A DNA stretch of 64,000 bases. Origin: Apostichopus japonicus. Lineage: Eukaryota; Echinodermata; Holothuroidea; Aspidochirotida; Stichopodidae. The translations under genes were made by a program, and so were the position numbers. Position 1 is the stretch's first letter. Each line of letters begins with the position of its first letter. The DNA lies in NCBI RefSeq assembly GCF_037975245.1, contig NC_092580.1:16380001-16444000 (forward strand), written 5' to 3'. The notes beneath the pieces were generated by a model. That model was not told where the DNA came from. It saw only the letters and a list, made by a program, of their open reading frames with translations, and made no database searches. This document shows, piece by piece, positions 23,238-60,928 of the stretch.

Positions 23238-26200
23238 GTGCTGCCATCTGAAAAAGTTAACTTTTTGTTGCTTGCATGTGACATTTTGTTCCTGTCACTA
23301 CAAAATGCAGACAGTACAGTAATGAAACGTGATACCTTGTTATCTTTAGCTGGACCTGAGATGTCCATCGCTGTATTGTTTGTACACTGTGCTGTGGGTA
23401 TTGACAGCAGCTGTATGTACTGACTGTACACTAGTGTCTAATTACCGACGGTAGCAAGCTGTGTGTGTGTATTTCTGGGATCGATGGTGGTGTCTTACAC
23501 TTTTGTTACACCTCATTCGAAACTAGGTCAGATTACGGGCATTAGACGTTTCTTTTTGCGCGAGTCTTCACACCCTTTAAGTGCTATTGGAAATGCACTG
23601 TTATTTATTTGTTTTTATCTGCGAGAGGAATTGGAGAAATTTTACTTCAATTTTTTCGGAAAATAATTGTGGAAATGCTTAGGAAGATGCCACTTTGTCT
23701 TCTAGTTACAGTAGCCCGAACATCACCACTACAATTTTGCTTACAAGGTCTTAGTATTTACACTTATACTACTGCAGACATTTGCAAGCATTGTTATTGT
23801 AATCTAAAAGTTCATTTGTAATAAGGCCTAAGAGTTGGGAAATATGTTTCTAACTATGTTTCCTTTTTATGTATCACTGACTTGTGTTTGTTGGATAATA
23901 CCAAATTCTCCCAATTTCACTCTAAATATCAATGTTTTGCAGATGAAAAGTTATAAATCTACCTTTTTTTGAAAGACAGTTTGGCTGGTATACCGAGGTC
24001 TAGGCTACTGTGTGTGAGTATGATAGCCCTGGTACAGTGCTAGCTCAGTGGTTTGAATTTCAAAATTTGAATAAAGACTAAAACAGTGAATGTATATAAA
24101 AACTAAGGTGGGAGTTACATTTACCTGAATATCTAATAGTGAAGCAACAAACAAATTTTGTGGAAATTCTTCTCGGACTGGATTGAGATTACATAAACAA
24201 CAATGTCTTGATAATATAAAGCTTCAATTAGGGGATTATAGCCACAATGCTCCATTGTTAGAGTAGAGTCCTGATATATTGATTCTCTAAACAATGCAAG
24301 TGTATGCCTCTTACAACAATTTGAATATTTTGTGCAGTAGTATTTTAAAAGGATTAACCCACATCCCAATAATATTGCGAACAATTCGTGTAATAATTGC
24401 TGAAAAGAATAACACACATGATCAGTATTCGTGGTCTTCAGAAGTTCAGATCACTGAATTTATATAACTCGGCCTTCGGCAACATCATAACTTTTGAAAA
24501 AAACAATACATTTGGCTATCTATCACGAGATTTTAAACAAACACTCGCCTAACTTAGCAAACTTACCCACCTTTCCTGCTTACTCATTAAAAGTCATGTG
24601 TAGAAAAACAAATTACAGGTTGTGCGATGGGTTGTAAAAATCAAGTTGAAACTGGTTTGAGCAGCCTCCGATTTCATTTTCTTTCTCTTGTGTCACATAC
24701 AGTACTTTACATTTGATACAAAAGTTACAAAAGTCGCAATAGGTTAAGATTTAACCGCGCAGCACAGTACCATTCATAATTTGCATATTACACCAAAATT
24801 TACACCCGGCGTCCAGATGGCGGAAAATGTAACATCATGTTCAATGTGTTGTGTCGTTCCCATGGTGCGATGAACTTGGGCAAGTTCGAATGTCGATGAC
24901 CTACTTATGTTCTGTGACCAATGTCAGTGGGAATTGTTTGTGTAAAAACTCGGTTTTTCCACGTGTGATATATATATATAAAAGTTTTACGTAAGCGGAG
25001 CGAATTTTGGGGCGGCTCGTTGATTGTGAGGAAGCACTTATCTAAGCATCAATATTTGTGAAAAATATTGTAAGGTTTTTCATTTTCATTCATTTTCTTT
25101 TATGTTTGCCGCAATCCCGCCCGCAATGCATGCACAGTATAATACCATGTGTGAAAAAAATGGCTGTACACGTGCGGACCTGAGAGAGCAAACTTGCCTT
25201 GTGTTGTTAATGTTATTACGGTACTTTCTAGAATGACCATTTGCGTCTTTTGGGGTCAACATGCTTTCACACGGGATTTCACCATGCCATTGATCGATGT
25301 ACACAGGTGATATATGTCGCAAATATAAACTGAGAAAACGAATTGACGACACTATCATGAGCTTATGACCATTGGCCTACTACTATAATTATATTGAGCA
25401 CATTATTCATGCCTAAAACATCGTTTTTCTGTTTTTTTATTGATAGTTTGCAGTACATACTCAGTTCTTTACATATTTTAAAATAATTTTCATGTTTAAA
25501 ATGTGTTTGAATTTTTTTAAATTTTCTGTTTATACGGTTTGTGATTTTCTAAACGGATAGTGCATTTGCGGCCGGTTAAACGGTCACACCCTTAGTGCTG
25601 CCATCTGAAAAAGTTAACTTTTTGTTGCTTGCATGTGACATTTTGTTCCTGTCACTACAAAATGCAGACAGTACAGTAATGAAACGTGATACCTTGTTAT
25701 CTTTAGCTGGACCTGAGATGTCCATCGCTGTATTGTTTGTACACTGTGCTGTGGGTATTGACAGCAGCTGTATGTACTGACTGTACACTAGTGTCTAATT
25801 ACCGACGGTAGCAAGCTGTGTGTGTGTATTTCTGGGATCGATGGTGGTGTCTTACACTTTTGTTACACCTCATTCGAAACTAGGTCAGATTACGGGCATT
25901 AGACGTTTCTTTTTGCGCGAGTCTTCACACCCTTTAAGTGCTATTGGAAATGCACTGTTATTTATTTGTTTTTATCTGCGAGAGGAATTGGAGAAATTTT
26001 ACTTCAATTTTTTCGGAAAATAATTGTGGAAATGCTTAGGAAGATGCCACTTTGTCTTCTAGTTACAGTAGCCCGAACATCACCACTACAATTTTGCTTA
26101 CAAGGTCTTAGTATTTACACTTATACTACTGCAGACATTTGCAAGCATTGTTATTGTAATCTAAAAGTTCATTTGTAATAAGGCCTAAGAGTTGGGAAAT

Positions 26201-26721
26201 ATGTTTCTAACTATGTTTCCTTTTTATGTATCACTGACTTGTGTTTGTTGGATAATACCAAATTCTCCCAATTTCACTCTAAATATCAATGTTTTGCAGA
26301 TGAAAAGTTATAAATCTACCTTTTTTTGAAAGACAGTTTGGCTGGTATACCGAGGTCTAGGCTACTGTGTGTGAGTATGATAGCCCTGGTACAGTGCTAG
26401 CTCAGTGGTTTGAATTTCAAAATTTGAATAAAGACTAAAACAGTGAATGTATATAAAAACTAAGGTGGGAGTTACATTTACCTGAATATCTAATAGTGAA
26501 GCAACAAACAAATTTTGTGGAAATTCTTCTCGGACTGGATTGAGATTACATAAACAACAATGTCTTGATAATATAAAGCTTCAATTAGGGGATTATAGCC
26601 ACAATGCTCCATTGTTAGAGTAGAGTCCTGATATATTGATTCTCTAAACAATGCAAGTGTATGCCTCTTACAACAATTTGAATATTTTGTGCAGTAGTAT
26701 TTTAAAAGGATTAACCCACAT
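22008..26721. repeat. 2357-bp direct tandem duplication, two copies
   Basis: Copy 1 spans 22008-24364 and copy 2 spans 24365-26721. All stretches I compared are identical, including every ORF translation and the microsatellite-like TATATATATA. The copy 2 junction has AATATT near the breakpoint (CATCCCAATAATATTG against CATCAATATTATGAT), a possible microhomology. Copy 1 starts inside the hAT-like element, so copy 2 carries a right transposon end (near 25594) with no left end. The ORFs inside (60-90 codons) show no recognisable protein. Confidence 0.95.
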
Positions 26722-27720
26722 CAATATTATGATAATTATCAAGAACTTTTGTTAATAGTATTTGGTGGTAGAGCTATAAGATTGCATTTTATGAGCTGTT
26801 TATTGTCTTTTTGATTTTCAGTAAGTGAAAAGGAAACATGTAGTAATTTATACAAAATTTAGCCTCAAATGGGAACAGAGAGATGAAATTGTACACCACA
26901 AAGTCAATATCTAAGTCTGATTGAGTTGCAAGTGAACTTTCCAAGTGATCAAAAAAGAAATGTTTGTGAATTGCAAACAGGTAAAAGTGCAACTGTTTAA
27001 AATTTAAGAATTTGCATTGAGTTTGTAAATGGCCTTCCTGTGATAGGATATTGCAACATATGGACTTTGAAATTTCAGGTTTAATCTACTTTTTGTACTT
27101 TTCTATAGTGCTACAGTACTTTACGACTCAACATTTGATATGAATCATATTACTTTGTTGACTACATGGTTACCATTTCTAAAACATTTTTGAGCTATTT
27201 ATTGTCTTAAAAGTGATACAAACCAAAATATTTTGAAGGGGATATCTAAACCTCTTTCCTACAGCTTTTAGACCTGTAAACCAGTTTAAAAAGTTTTCAC
27301 CAAGAGAATGGAATTTAAATCTCTGGGCACATTTAAATTGAATATTCCACACAAGTACATTATGGTCGATTCGAAAGTGAAACCCAACTGGTATGCTTTT
27401 CTGTGCAAAAGACTCCCATTGTATATAGGAATTCACTGTACATGCAAGTTTCTGAAACTGTTTACTTAGTGTCTTGTGGGCTGGCCTGCCATTGTTGACA
27501 TGCATATATTTGTAATGTGTGCAGCAATGCTTGAGAACCTAGCTCATTTTGATAGTATGTACACACTCACTAGATTCCACTGTAGTAGTAATACCAGTGT
27601 GCAATGGTCTGTGTAAAGTCTATACAGTTTACTTAATGCACTGGCAAGGTTTTAATCATGGAAAAGGTTGTGAAACATTTTCTCAATTTTGTTGAACCAA
27701 GTGTACAGTTCTTGTATACA
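26722..27720. other. Unique AT-rich DNA upstream of the SUR gene
   Basis: I see no exon or RNA gene. It lies between the tandem duplication and the TGGA array, and may be the 3' part of the SUR gene's first intron. Confidence 0.35.
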
Positions 27721-27739
27721 GAATGAGTACAGTATGTGG

Positions 27740-28275
27740 GATTGATGGATGTATGTATGGGATGTATGGATGGATGGGATGTATGGATGGATTGATGGAT
27801 ATGGATGGATATGTATGGATGGGATATGGATGGTTATGGATGGATCAATGGAAATGGATGGATCAATGGAAATGGATGGATGGATATGATGGATGGATAT
27901 GGATGGGATATGGATGGATGGATGGATATGATGGATGGATATGGATGGGATATGGATGGTTATGGATGGATCAATGGAAATGGATGGATGGATATGATGG
28001 ATGGATATGGATGGGATATGGATGGATGGATGGATATGATGGATGGATATGGATGGGATATGGATGGGATATGGATGGGATATGGATGGGATATGGATAG
28101 ATATGGATGGATGGATGTAGATGGATGGATATGGATGGGATATGGATGGGATATGGATGGATATGGATGGATGGATGTAGATGGATGGGATATGGATGGG
28201 ATATGGATGGGATATGGATGGATGGATAAAGATGGATGGATGGATATGGATGGACAGATATGAATGGATATGGAT
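27740..28275. repeat. TGGA-rich minisatellite (ATGGATATGGATGGG)
   Basis: Mixed 4- to 19-bp units of ATGGATGG, ATATGGATGGG and ATCAATGGAA form higher-order blocks; a roughly 125-bp block recurs near 27830 and 27955. The array ends about 70 bp before the acceptor of the first coding exon of the SUR gene. Several overlapping ORFs on both strands (Trp/Met/Asp-rich or His/Pro/Ser/Ile-rich) are by-products. Confidence 0.95.
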
Positions 28276-28359
28276 ATGCAGCAATAGAGACAAAATCTGC
28301 CACAGGCTTGCAATATATTATTCTTATCTTGTATTTGTCTCTTGCAGAATTTCAGAACC

Positions 28360-52935
<24,576 letters not shown>

Positions 52936-54180
52936 ATGGGAAACTTGAAAGTTGTAAGCACCCTCCTCTTCATTTGGTATCATACCGCTGTGCAGTATGT
53001 GGATGACTCGGTTTGAACAGCGAATCATCTGTCAAGATCCCTAAATACTATCATCATATTTTTGGCTATTAATACATTGAGATCATGTCTCTGGGACCAA
53101 ATTTTTTCATACATTTGTATAAATCATTTTTAGGCTGTTCAACGGGTGAAAGGATGTACAAACCTTTTTTTCTTTTCAGTTTATGACTGTTAATCCGACA
53201 GTGTAAAAGTTTCAATTCAAAGCATGATTTTAGCATGAAAATGCTTAACAGGTGTAAAAAACATCTTTCTCTTTTCAATTTATGTCTGTTACATTAATAG
53301 TGAAAAGTTTTGATTGAAAGTATGATTTGCGCAAGGAAACTTAGAGATTTGATATGAAAGTTTTTGAGGCTGCTCAACTTGAAATTAGAAAGGATTGATT
53401 TCCTTTCAGTTTATGTTCCTGTATTCATGAAAGACAGATTTCAAGTGAAAGTATGATGTGAACATGAAAGCTACGTTATGAAATATTAACCATTTATAGC
53501 CATCGCTTTATATTGCAAACCTTTGAAGTAATTAAGTGATCTGCCCTCTCAAACTAAATTCTTGTGTCCCACTGCCATTCAAATTTTGTGATTGCCCCCT
53601 CTGCCCAATCCCTGTTTCTGACCGCTGACAGAGGATAAAGACATCTTTTTACAAATTCCATGCCATTTAGAGCAACTCGATTTAATCGTTAAGAACAACT
53701 CAAGCAGTCAAAATTCGTGGTAGGTTATAGAAAATTTATATGTAGACATAAAGCCTTTTCGTCATACTTTTTCGCAGTGATAGTTTTATTTACAACATTA
53801 CCTATACGTTTCATATGTTCAGTGTCATGACATTATCGTAAACTGAAATAACTTTCTACTTGTGTCAAACATTTTGTGCTTAAAACAGAAATGGTCAAAG
53901 AACAGTACTTTAACAGCCATTTTCACTCCAATTGTGCATTTCATTACAAGAGGTTTTGTTTCTATCCATGGAATTAAGTCACCATTTTTTCTCTCAGCAC
54001 CGGTTTTCACCACAACCACCCCCACCCCAACCCCACCCCACCCCACCCCCACCCCACACAGAAGAAACATAGGAATGAGAACTGTAATGCTATCATGTAC
54101 TCTCTTTAATCTGTAGTATTCTGATCTCTATTCTGTTTGTCATTATACTAGCCTCTCAAGTTCATTCAGAAGAAAATAAA
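52936..54180 (+). other. ABCC9-like: Probable 3' UTR of the SUR-like gene
   Basis: AT-rich non-coding DNA runs from the TGA stop to the first AATAAA found (54175). Around 53,150-53,460 loosely repeated TTTCAGTTTATG and GAAAGTATGATTT words (three diverged units of about 110 bp) are seen. A CCCCACCCC tract lies at 54,015-54,057. Confidence 0.4.
54175..54180 (+). terminator. AATAAA poly(A) signal candidate
   Basis: This is the first AATAAA after the SUR-like stop codon, 1.24 kb downstream. A second lies at 54307-54312. Which is used cannot be told from sequence. Confidence 0.4.
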
Positions 54181-54312
54181 CTATATTACATTTTCTCGTT
54201 TTGTATATTTAGTGCAAATTTAACAAGGTTCATTACATAATATCATTATATCTGTTTTTCATTGTTTTTATTTTCTCTAAGAATGTTACTGACCAGTCAA
54301 CATACCAATAAA

Positions 54313-57300
54313 ACACAAATGTGGTGTACAGACCATTCTAACATCGGAAGTAGATTTAGTGCGCTAGTAATTAATCATCAGTCTCAAAGTAAAGGAGACA
54401 GGGTCCGAGAATTATGACTTTTCTAAAAAAAAATATCTGTGATTGGATTAACAATTGTATGGTTTTTCTTTTTCTTTTCTTGTTTATTTTTTTATTTTTT
54501 GTCATTTTGATAAAAAAGTATTTATTCAATATTTAGTTTGTTTACTTTCACAGTAGCTGTTCTTTTGTTGTAAGGATCTACCCCTCCTGCACCCTATCAT
54601 CCATCTATCTCATTGTCATTATGAGATACATGCAGTGGTTTCTCTATAAAGTAATACCTTTTACCAAAGGGGATTTTGATACTTGATTTTGCCAACCAGT
54701 TTTCATAACTTTTGCATAAATATTAATACATCAGTACCTCATGGTTGATGCTATTAGTTGTGTTTGTGTTTAGGGGAACTGATGTGCTTTTGTTGAAAAG
54801 GGTCACTGCATCCTGGGAGAGGGGTCTATGAGAGGTATTTTCTCTCCCTTTTGAAGGAAAATGTTATAATCTCAAGAATCTATGCAAACCAAGGGGTGGC
54901 ATATTGACGGCCCCGCATATACATAGCGTTGCTAAATTAATTTAGCAATCACAGTTAAAATAAACGTAGGCATTAGTACTTGTTGTAACTATGTAGCCTG
55001 CATTACACAACCTATCCCCACGAAACTTGTGAGACTAATATACAACTCTCAATCATATTTTTGAATTGCAAAATATTATGATGCATGCCTCTGAAATATG
55101 TAGTTCATTACATTCATGCTATGAAACAGTCATGTACAGTGTCGATGCGCACAACGAATGTACTCGGTTTAGTTTGCGTATCCTTAAAAACAGTCATGTT
55201 CTTGAACGTCACAGAGAACTGTAGGATATCAAGACAATATAATTTGCCTGCAGGGAACTTTATCAGAAAGTGTGGTAACTCTTCTTGTGTTTTATTTTCA
55301 AATAAGTGAAGACTAACAGATTCGTTTGTGACCGAAAAGCTATATTAAATGGCACAGATTGTTTGTATTGTTTTTAGTGAATCATTAAGTGGGAGACTTT
55401 CCAGTAGCAGCTTGTTACGGGAATTAAGATCTGAAATATTGTTTTATATAATGTCCTCTAGTGAACGTAGACTAGCTAGCAAGGACTATTCGAGTACTCT
55501 TTAATTATTTAACCTCTCATTGGGCACACTCCGTGAAAAAAATGATTCTGTAATTTTTGGTTTTGTTGGGAGAAAGTGACAGTGATTTGCAATTTTAATA
55601 GTTATGACTGAGGGACCTAGCTTTGACCTGCATCAATATCTAGTTGTCACATCAATGAAGAATACAAAAAAAAACCAAGTTATCGCCACAATTTGTGCAC
55701 TGTCATTGACTCATGGATATGTGGCTTTAAAAATGCTGGTATTCAGCACTTGAAATCATCAACAATGGCATTTATAACTAATTCTTATACTTGTTAATTA
55801 TGCATATGTAAATGCAATATATTTCACCCTATCACACATGATGCGATGTATTTATTGCACCAGAGTAATATCATATGGTACATCTCACTGTCAAGTTACA
55901 TGATATGATGTGATATGTATCACTAATGTTAAAGGGTACAATGTAAGTTATGTGATATCATACTTGGTATAACTGATATATTTCAATCACCTGTCATATG
56001 ATGTATCATGTATTCAGTGACCCTGGAACAAGTTTGAAATGGGGAAGGGGGGGGGGGAGGGAGGTTGGGGTAACTAGAATCAAACCAATATGCAGTTGTG
56101 TTGAAATTGTGGCAGCATGCTGTGAAAGTTATTGGGGACATTTCTTGCACCCTCCCCCCTCTCAGGGGTCCTGGTTTCAGAAGTCCTTCTGTAGCAAACA
56201 TGATACATTGTATTATTGTCAATGCCTAAATAATGTTATGTGACTTGGTTATTGACTCAGCAATGTTATATCCTGGAGTGTGATTGTGTCATGTTTCATC
56301 GTTATGAAATTACATCAGATGATTTCAAATTTCCTAATGGTGATGTACCAATTGTTGGATCATGTAACTAACAAACATGCATATTTTGCAATATGGATTA
56401 ACATTTATAACTATTTTTTGTTACATATCTCTCGGGCATTATGCAATCCGTTGAGCTTCATAAAAGAGGGTTTATATTTAAGATGGCATCGTTCCTACAT
56501 GGTTGAAGTAATTATCTTTGAAATATCTATATATATATATATTTTTCGGCTAGAACCATGTTACAGAAGAACTTTATTACTATATTTTTAGCGACTCATT
56601 CAGCATCCTCCTGGTATTCCCTAGAACCGCCTTTTTCTCTTTTCTTCTTAAACCTGATTTTTACATAATATTTGAGTATCAAAAATTGAAAAATCTTCAT
56701 ATGCAGAAGTAGGCTGAAAGAAGGAACCTACATGGTCTACACATCATTCATGTGTTGTTCAATAGGCACATGATGGTTTCACTGCCATCCCTTTTCCATT
56801 TTTGGTATTTAATGAGGGCAACTATCATTTAATGAAAACTACCAATCAATTGATCCCTTCCAAGCTCAACAGGTACAGAGCAGATTTGACTGACTAATGA
56901 CTGAAAATGGGCCATTAAAGGAAATAGGCTTCCGCCCTTTACCTCCCCTTCCACCTCCCCTTTACCTCCCCTTCCCCTCCCTCCACCTCCCCTTTGACAA
57001 ATTTTCAGTGATGTAGCTTACCATTTCTATTCAAAAGTGTTCAAAGATCATTGAGAGGTGAAGCCCTAACTCATTTTTTCGTTATCATATCAGGCAGTGT
57101 TTAGATTTCCTTTGGGTAAACTTAGGGTATTTAACTGTTATCACAAAAGGGTGTCGGTTTACCTTGGTAGTAAGTTTATTTTCACACATTAGTATATCAC
57201 AAACTTTTCTTATTTTCCTTACAAATTATTAAATATATATGAAAACAATTATCATATTCCTTTTTGGTATTCCAGATGTGCCAATTTTTGTCAAACGTCT

Positions 57301-59632
57301 GTCTTTCTTTGTATCACTCATCTTCTTTGGTGTCAAGTGGGATGAAAATGAAGATTTAACTTGGATAATAAAACAAGTTTTTGTGGTTAAATCTTAATAT
57401 TTTGAGTTGTTCCTATTTTCTATATTTCTTTAAGTTTGAATAGATTGAAGAAGGTTTCCTGACACTTATGTTTTATTTTAGTTGAAAAGATGATTTAGGC
57501 ACAAAATTAATTTTGATACTTTGTAGACTATTAAAGACACTGATATCAGTCAAAGCCTGGGAAGTATCATTTCTGGTGATATTTTTACCAAAAAAGTCCC
57601 TTGTACGCAATGCATCAACTGATGATGGCGCTCCGCTTAGATGATGTCCCAGACATATCTGCCCCCACCCTCTGAAAAAATTTCTTGCCCCCATCGATAC
57701 TTAATCTGGCTATGGACCTGATTGGACCCCCTCTTTCTTAAAAACCTGGATCCGCCTGTTATGCTTACAATGTATTAAAACAAAACAAGGACAAATGATA
57801 TTGAATGTCATCAAACGTTGAAGGGCACTTTGCTGTTTAAATGGAAAGGGTTGAGTTATCAGAATTTATAATACAAACTGAAGGATTACCCTTCACCTTT
57901 TAGACCTATACTGAGGAGCAGATGTCATCTTCATCAAGTTAGCCTTAAAGAAGCATTTTGGATTATTTTAATAACAAATGCGAGTTGTAGTGTTAAAATA
58001 AATACTTGAACAAAAACTTTTTTTAAAGGACAAAACCTATTATGTTCATCAGTTAAACTTCTTTCCACCGACCATCACAATAAATGGTTGTTTTCTCACT
58101 AACAAGGTCACAGAGGCCCTGGCGTGAACCGCTAGTGCTTAAACTTTACTACTACCCTCCATGAATATAAATTTTCAACACTCTTCTTCAAATTGTAAAC
58201 TTTCCCCAAACCCTCTTGAGATGGAGGGGCTGAAGTATTCCGCCCCAACTATTCAAGCGGAAAACATCTTTTGTTCTCTCATAATGAATCATCACCAGAT
58301 AGCACCAAATTGCATCTAATGACCCTTAATTTTTAAAAACATCAAAGCAAAAGGGAATATCCATGTTTTTGTATAACTCTTTGATCCGCCTCAATTAAAA
58401 CAGAAATATAGGACAGACTAACCCTGAAAATCCTTGAACATAAAGTTATGTCAAGTTGCCAAATATAGCACCAGATTGCATCTAAGGATCCTTAAGAAAT
58501 TAAAAATTTCTTGCCCCTCCCCTCCCCCAGGACGCCATTCACAAATAAACATTGTGCAGCCCTAAATAAGTGCTGTGCCCCCCCCCCCCCCCAAGATTGA
58601 AATGGCTGGCGATGCCACTGTTTATAAATAACAACGATGATGGGATCAGAAATGATATACAGACTGCAGGTATATGGCATGAGCTTGTATAATAATGCGA
58701 TGTATCGCTGCAAGCCATGGGTCTGAACCTCTGCTACCTGAGCAATTTGTTATATTCCTGTAAAAGAAGTAGGCTACACGTCCCGCTTTCCCGTTTGTAA
58801 ATTCTGTGGTCCAAAGATGGATGATTTGTGAATGAAACAAATTTACTTCGCCGAGAGTTGGGGAGAATGTCGGTTTGATGATAAAAGGTTCCAATAATTA
58901 AACTACTTGGCTGGGATAGAAAGGGTGTTTTGGATACTACCAACTCTTGCACTTACACCTTTGTGAGTAAATAACCCTTGATGGCAACACGAGAGGGTGG
59001 TCAAGATCAATTTCATGTACCGGATTCCCTGGAAAGGAATATGGTCACACAGCTGGTACTGTGTTGAAAACATAGCGCACTCTGTAATGAAGGGGAATTC
59101 CCAACAACAACCGCTAGCTGTGGTTACGTAATCTAACTACCATTCAGAATGCGCTATGTCGAGAGTGCTAGTAACATCGTTGCAATATTCCAAGCGATTT
59201 GCGTCGTTTTCATCTTACATTCCACTTGTGCAGCAAACATGGCGGGTTCGTAGTTATTGTTCTTCATATAAAAGTAAGCAAGAGATAAATATCCTTCAGT
59301 CAAACCCAACCTAAACGTGAATTACCCTTAAGTTAGTGAAGGTAGGCCTAAGTTAGTTCTACGAGGTCCTTTATTATTACATTTATAGTGTACGTAGGTT
59401 AGGCCTGTTCAAGTTCGTTTACCACACAACGCATAGTATCCAACGTTAGGATATATACCAGGTATTCTTTGACTAGGAACAGTAATATAGTAGGCCTAGT
59501 ACGTTTTCGACGACACTTTTCAAGATGGCCTTAATCCTGGACAGATATTCATACGGCCTAACTTTAGAATCCGTACCAAATGAATGGGAAAGCTTACTCG
59601 GCAGAATAACAAATGTATAATCCGGTTAGGAT
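54313..59632. other. Intergenic, no gene recognised
   Basis: The ORFs are short with no recognisable protein. Contents: a TCATATGATGTATCATG-type AT-rich dyad zone at 55,800-56,010; a G-run (56,048-56,060) in the TTTGAAATGGGG...GGTTGG repeat style; a C-rich ACCTCCCCTTCC tract at 56,938-56,995; repeat remnants with TTGCCCCC (57,640-57,735, 58,495-58,620) including a C-run at 58,578-58,592; and a 15-bp inverted pair ACATAGCGCACTCTG / CAGAATGCGCTATGT at 59,070 and 59,145. Confidence 0.4.
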
Positions 59633-60310
59633 GGGTACCGTTGTTTTCCGCACACGTTACTTTCCGCTGAAACAAAATGGTGTTTTCCGCACACAAATTT
59701 GTCAGCGGAAAACATTTTTTTTTCAGCGGAGAGTAACGTTTTTTTTTGAGAAACAGAATAACTTACTGAATTGATTAGGCACATGGAAGGATTTAGGAAG
59801 ATGGAGAAGATAGGATTTGACTGTAACAGGATAAAATGTAGCTTCGAGATTAGATTTAGGATACAGTAGCTAAGGTTGTACTTGTAGCTTAGGCTGTAAG
59901 GCTTACTTATACAGCCATTTTATTTCCAGCGAAAATCAAAGATACCGCCTTTTACACCTTTTTTTTAAACCATCATTACGCGGGCCGAATTTTTAATACT
60001 TAATTAGATACTCAATCCTTCATAACGCGGGCGTCCCTTTGCCCTAGTATATGCTTCTTTAATAATTCGTAATTACAAACACCCCAAGCCTCCTCTAAAT
60101 TATACGCAGCTTAACTTTTCTGACATGAACTCAGTCTAACCATCCTTGATCGACGTTCTTTGATACTTTCTCATGTTATTTTAATCATCCTGCCTGAATT
60201 TGGTATCTCAAAATTGCGGGAAAATATAGTGTACAGGTAAGTGAAAAATAGGTGTTTTCCGCAGAAGAATTTTTTCAGCGGAAAGTAACGTATGCGGAAA
60301 ATAACTGAAA
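59633..60310. mobile_element. Mutator-like MITE, 678 bp
   Basis: The element is flanked by identical 11-bp direct repeats CCGGTTAGGAT (59622-59632 and 60311-60321). The ends are inverted: GTTTTCCGCACACGTTACTT then TCCGCTGAA at the left, and the complement with two to three differences at the right. Near each end the motif TTTTCCGCA / AGCGGAAAA is repeated in both orientations, giving nested hairpins. A 9-11-bp target duplication points to the Mutator superfamily. There is no transposase ORF. Confidence 0.75.
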
Positions 60311-60321
60311 CCGGTTAGGAT

Positions 60322-60920
60322 TAGGAGATAGAAGAACGGGAGGTGGAGATAGGGAGTGATTACATGAATGGGAGAGAGAGATGGTAAGCGGGATATGAAT
60401 TAACAGAAATAGTCGAATGGTATGGATTCTAAATTAGTACCATTCATTCTGTTAGAGGGATGAGATCAAGTCTCTAATTTCCCAGGTTCGATTGTAAGAA
60501 ATTTTTACACCACTACAGTATTCAGGTGTTTGTCAAAGGACATACAACTTTGTTGCTATTAAATATCCCTAATAAGTAAATGGAATAATGCAACCAGGGA
60601 AAGAAGAGAATTGATCCGAAGAATGGACGAAACACAATGTACTGCAAATTTCAGACCCGTTCTAACTTTCTAGGCTAGCCTAGGCTAAACATTAAAGTCA
60701 ACTCAATGTTTTAACAATCTGATGATGCAAAAATATCCACAATTCCATATTAATTTTCAATACGTTGGTTGCCTAGTATAAGATTTTTCATGTGAGATTT
60801 GAAAATGACACTATGCAAGGATTCACAAAATGGTCTTTCATGGAAGTCGTGAAAATTTTAAGGCTTGAGGTAGGTATGAATTTTGATCAATAGTCAAGCA
60901 AGAGAAAAAATATAACATGG
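60322..60920. other. Intergenic, nothing recognised
   Basis: Non-repetitive AT-rich DNA. No exon, RNA gene or repeat was seen. Confidence 0.4.
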
Positions 60921-60928
60921 GTGTGTTA

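Noticed and set aside
22729-26178. Paired identical ORFs of 60-90 codons
   Set aside because: The identity comes from the 2357-bp DNA duplication. The proteins have no recognisable domain and overlap on both strands.
59238-59255. ATGGCGGGTTCG start-codon-like context
   Set aside because: A stop follows after four codons and no donor is visible before it.
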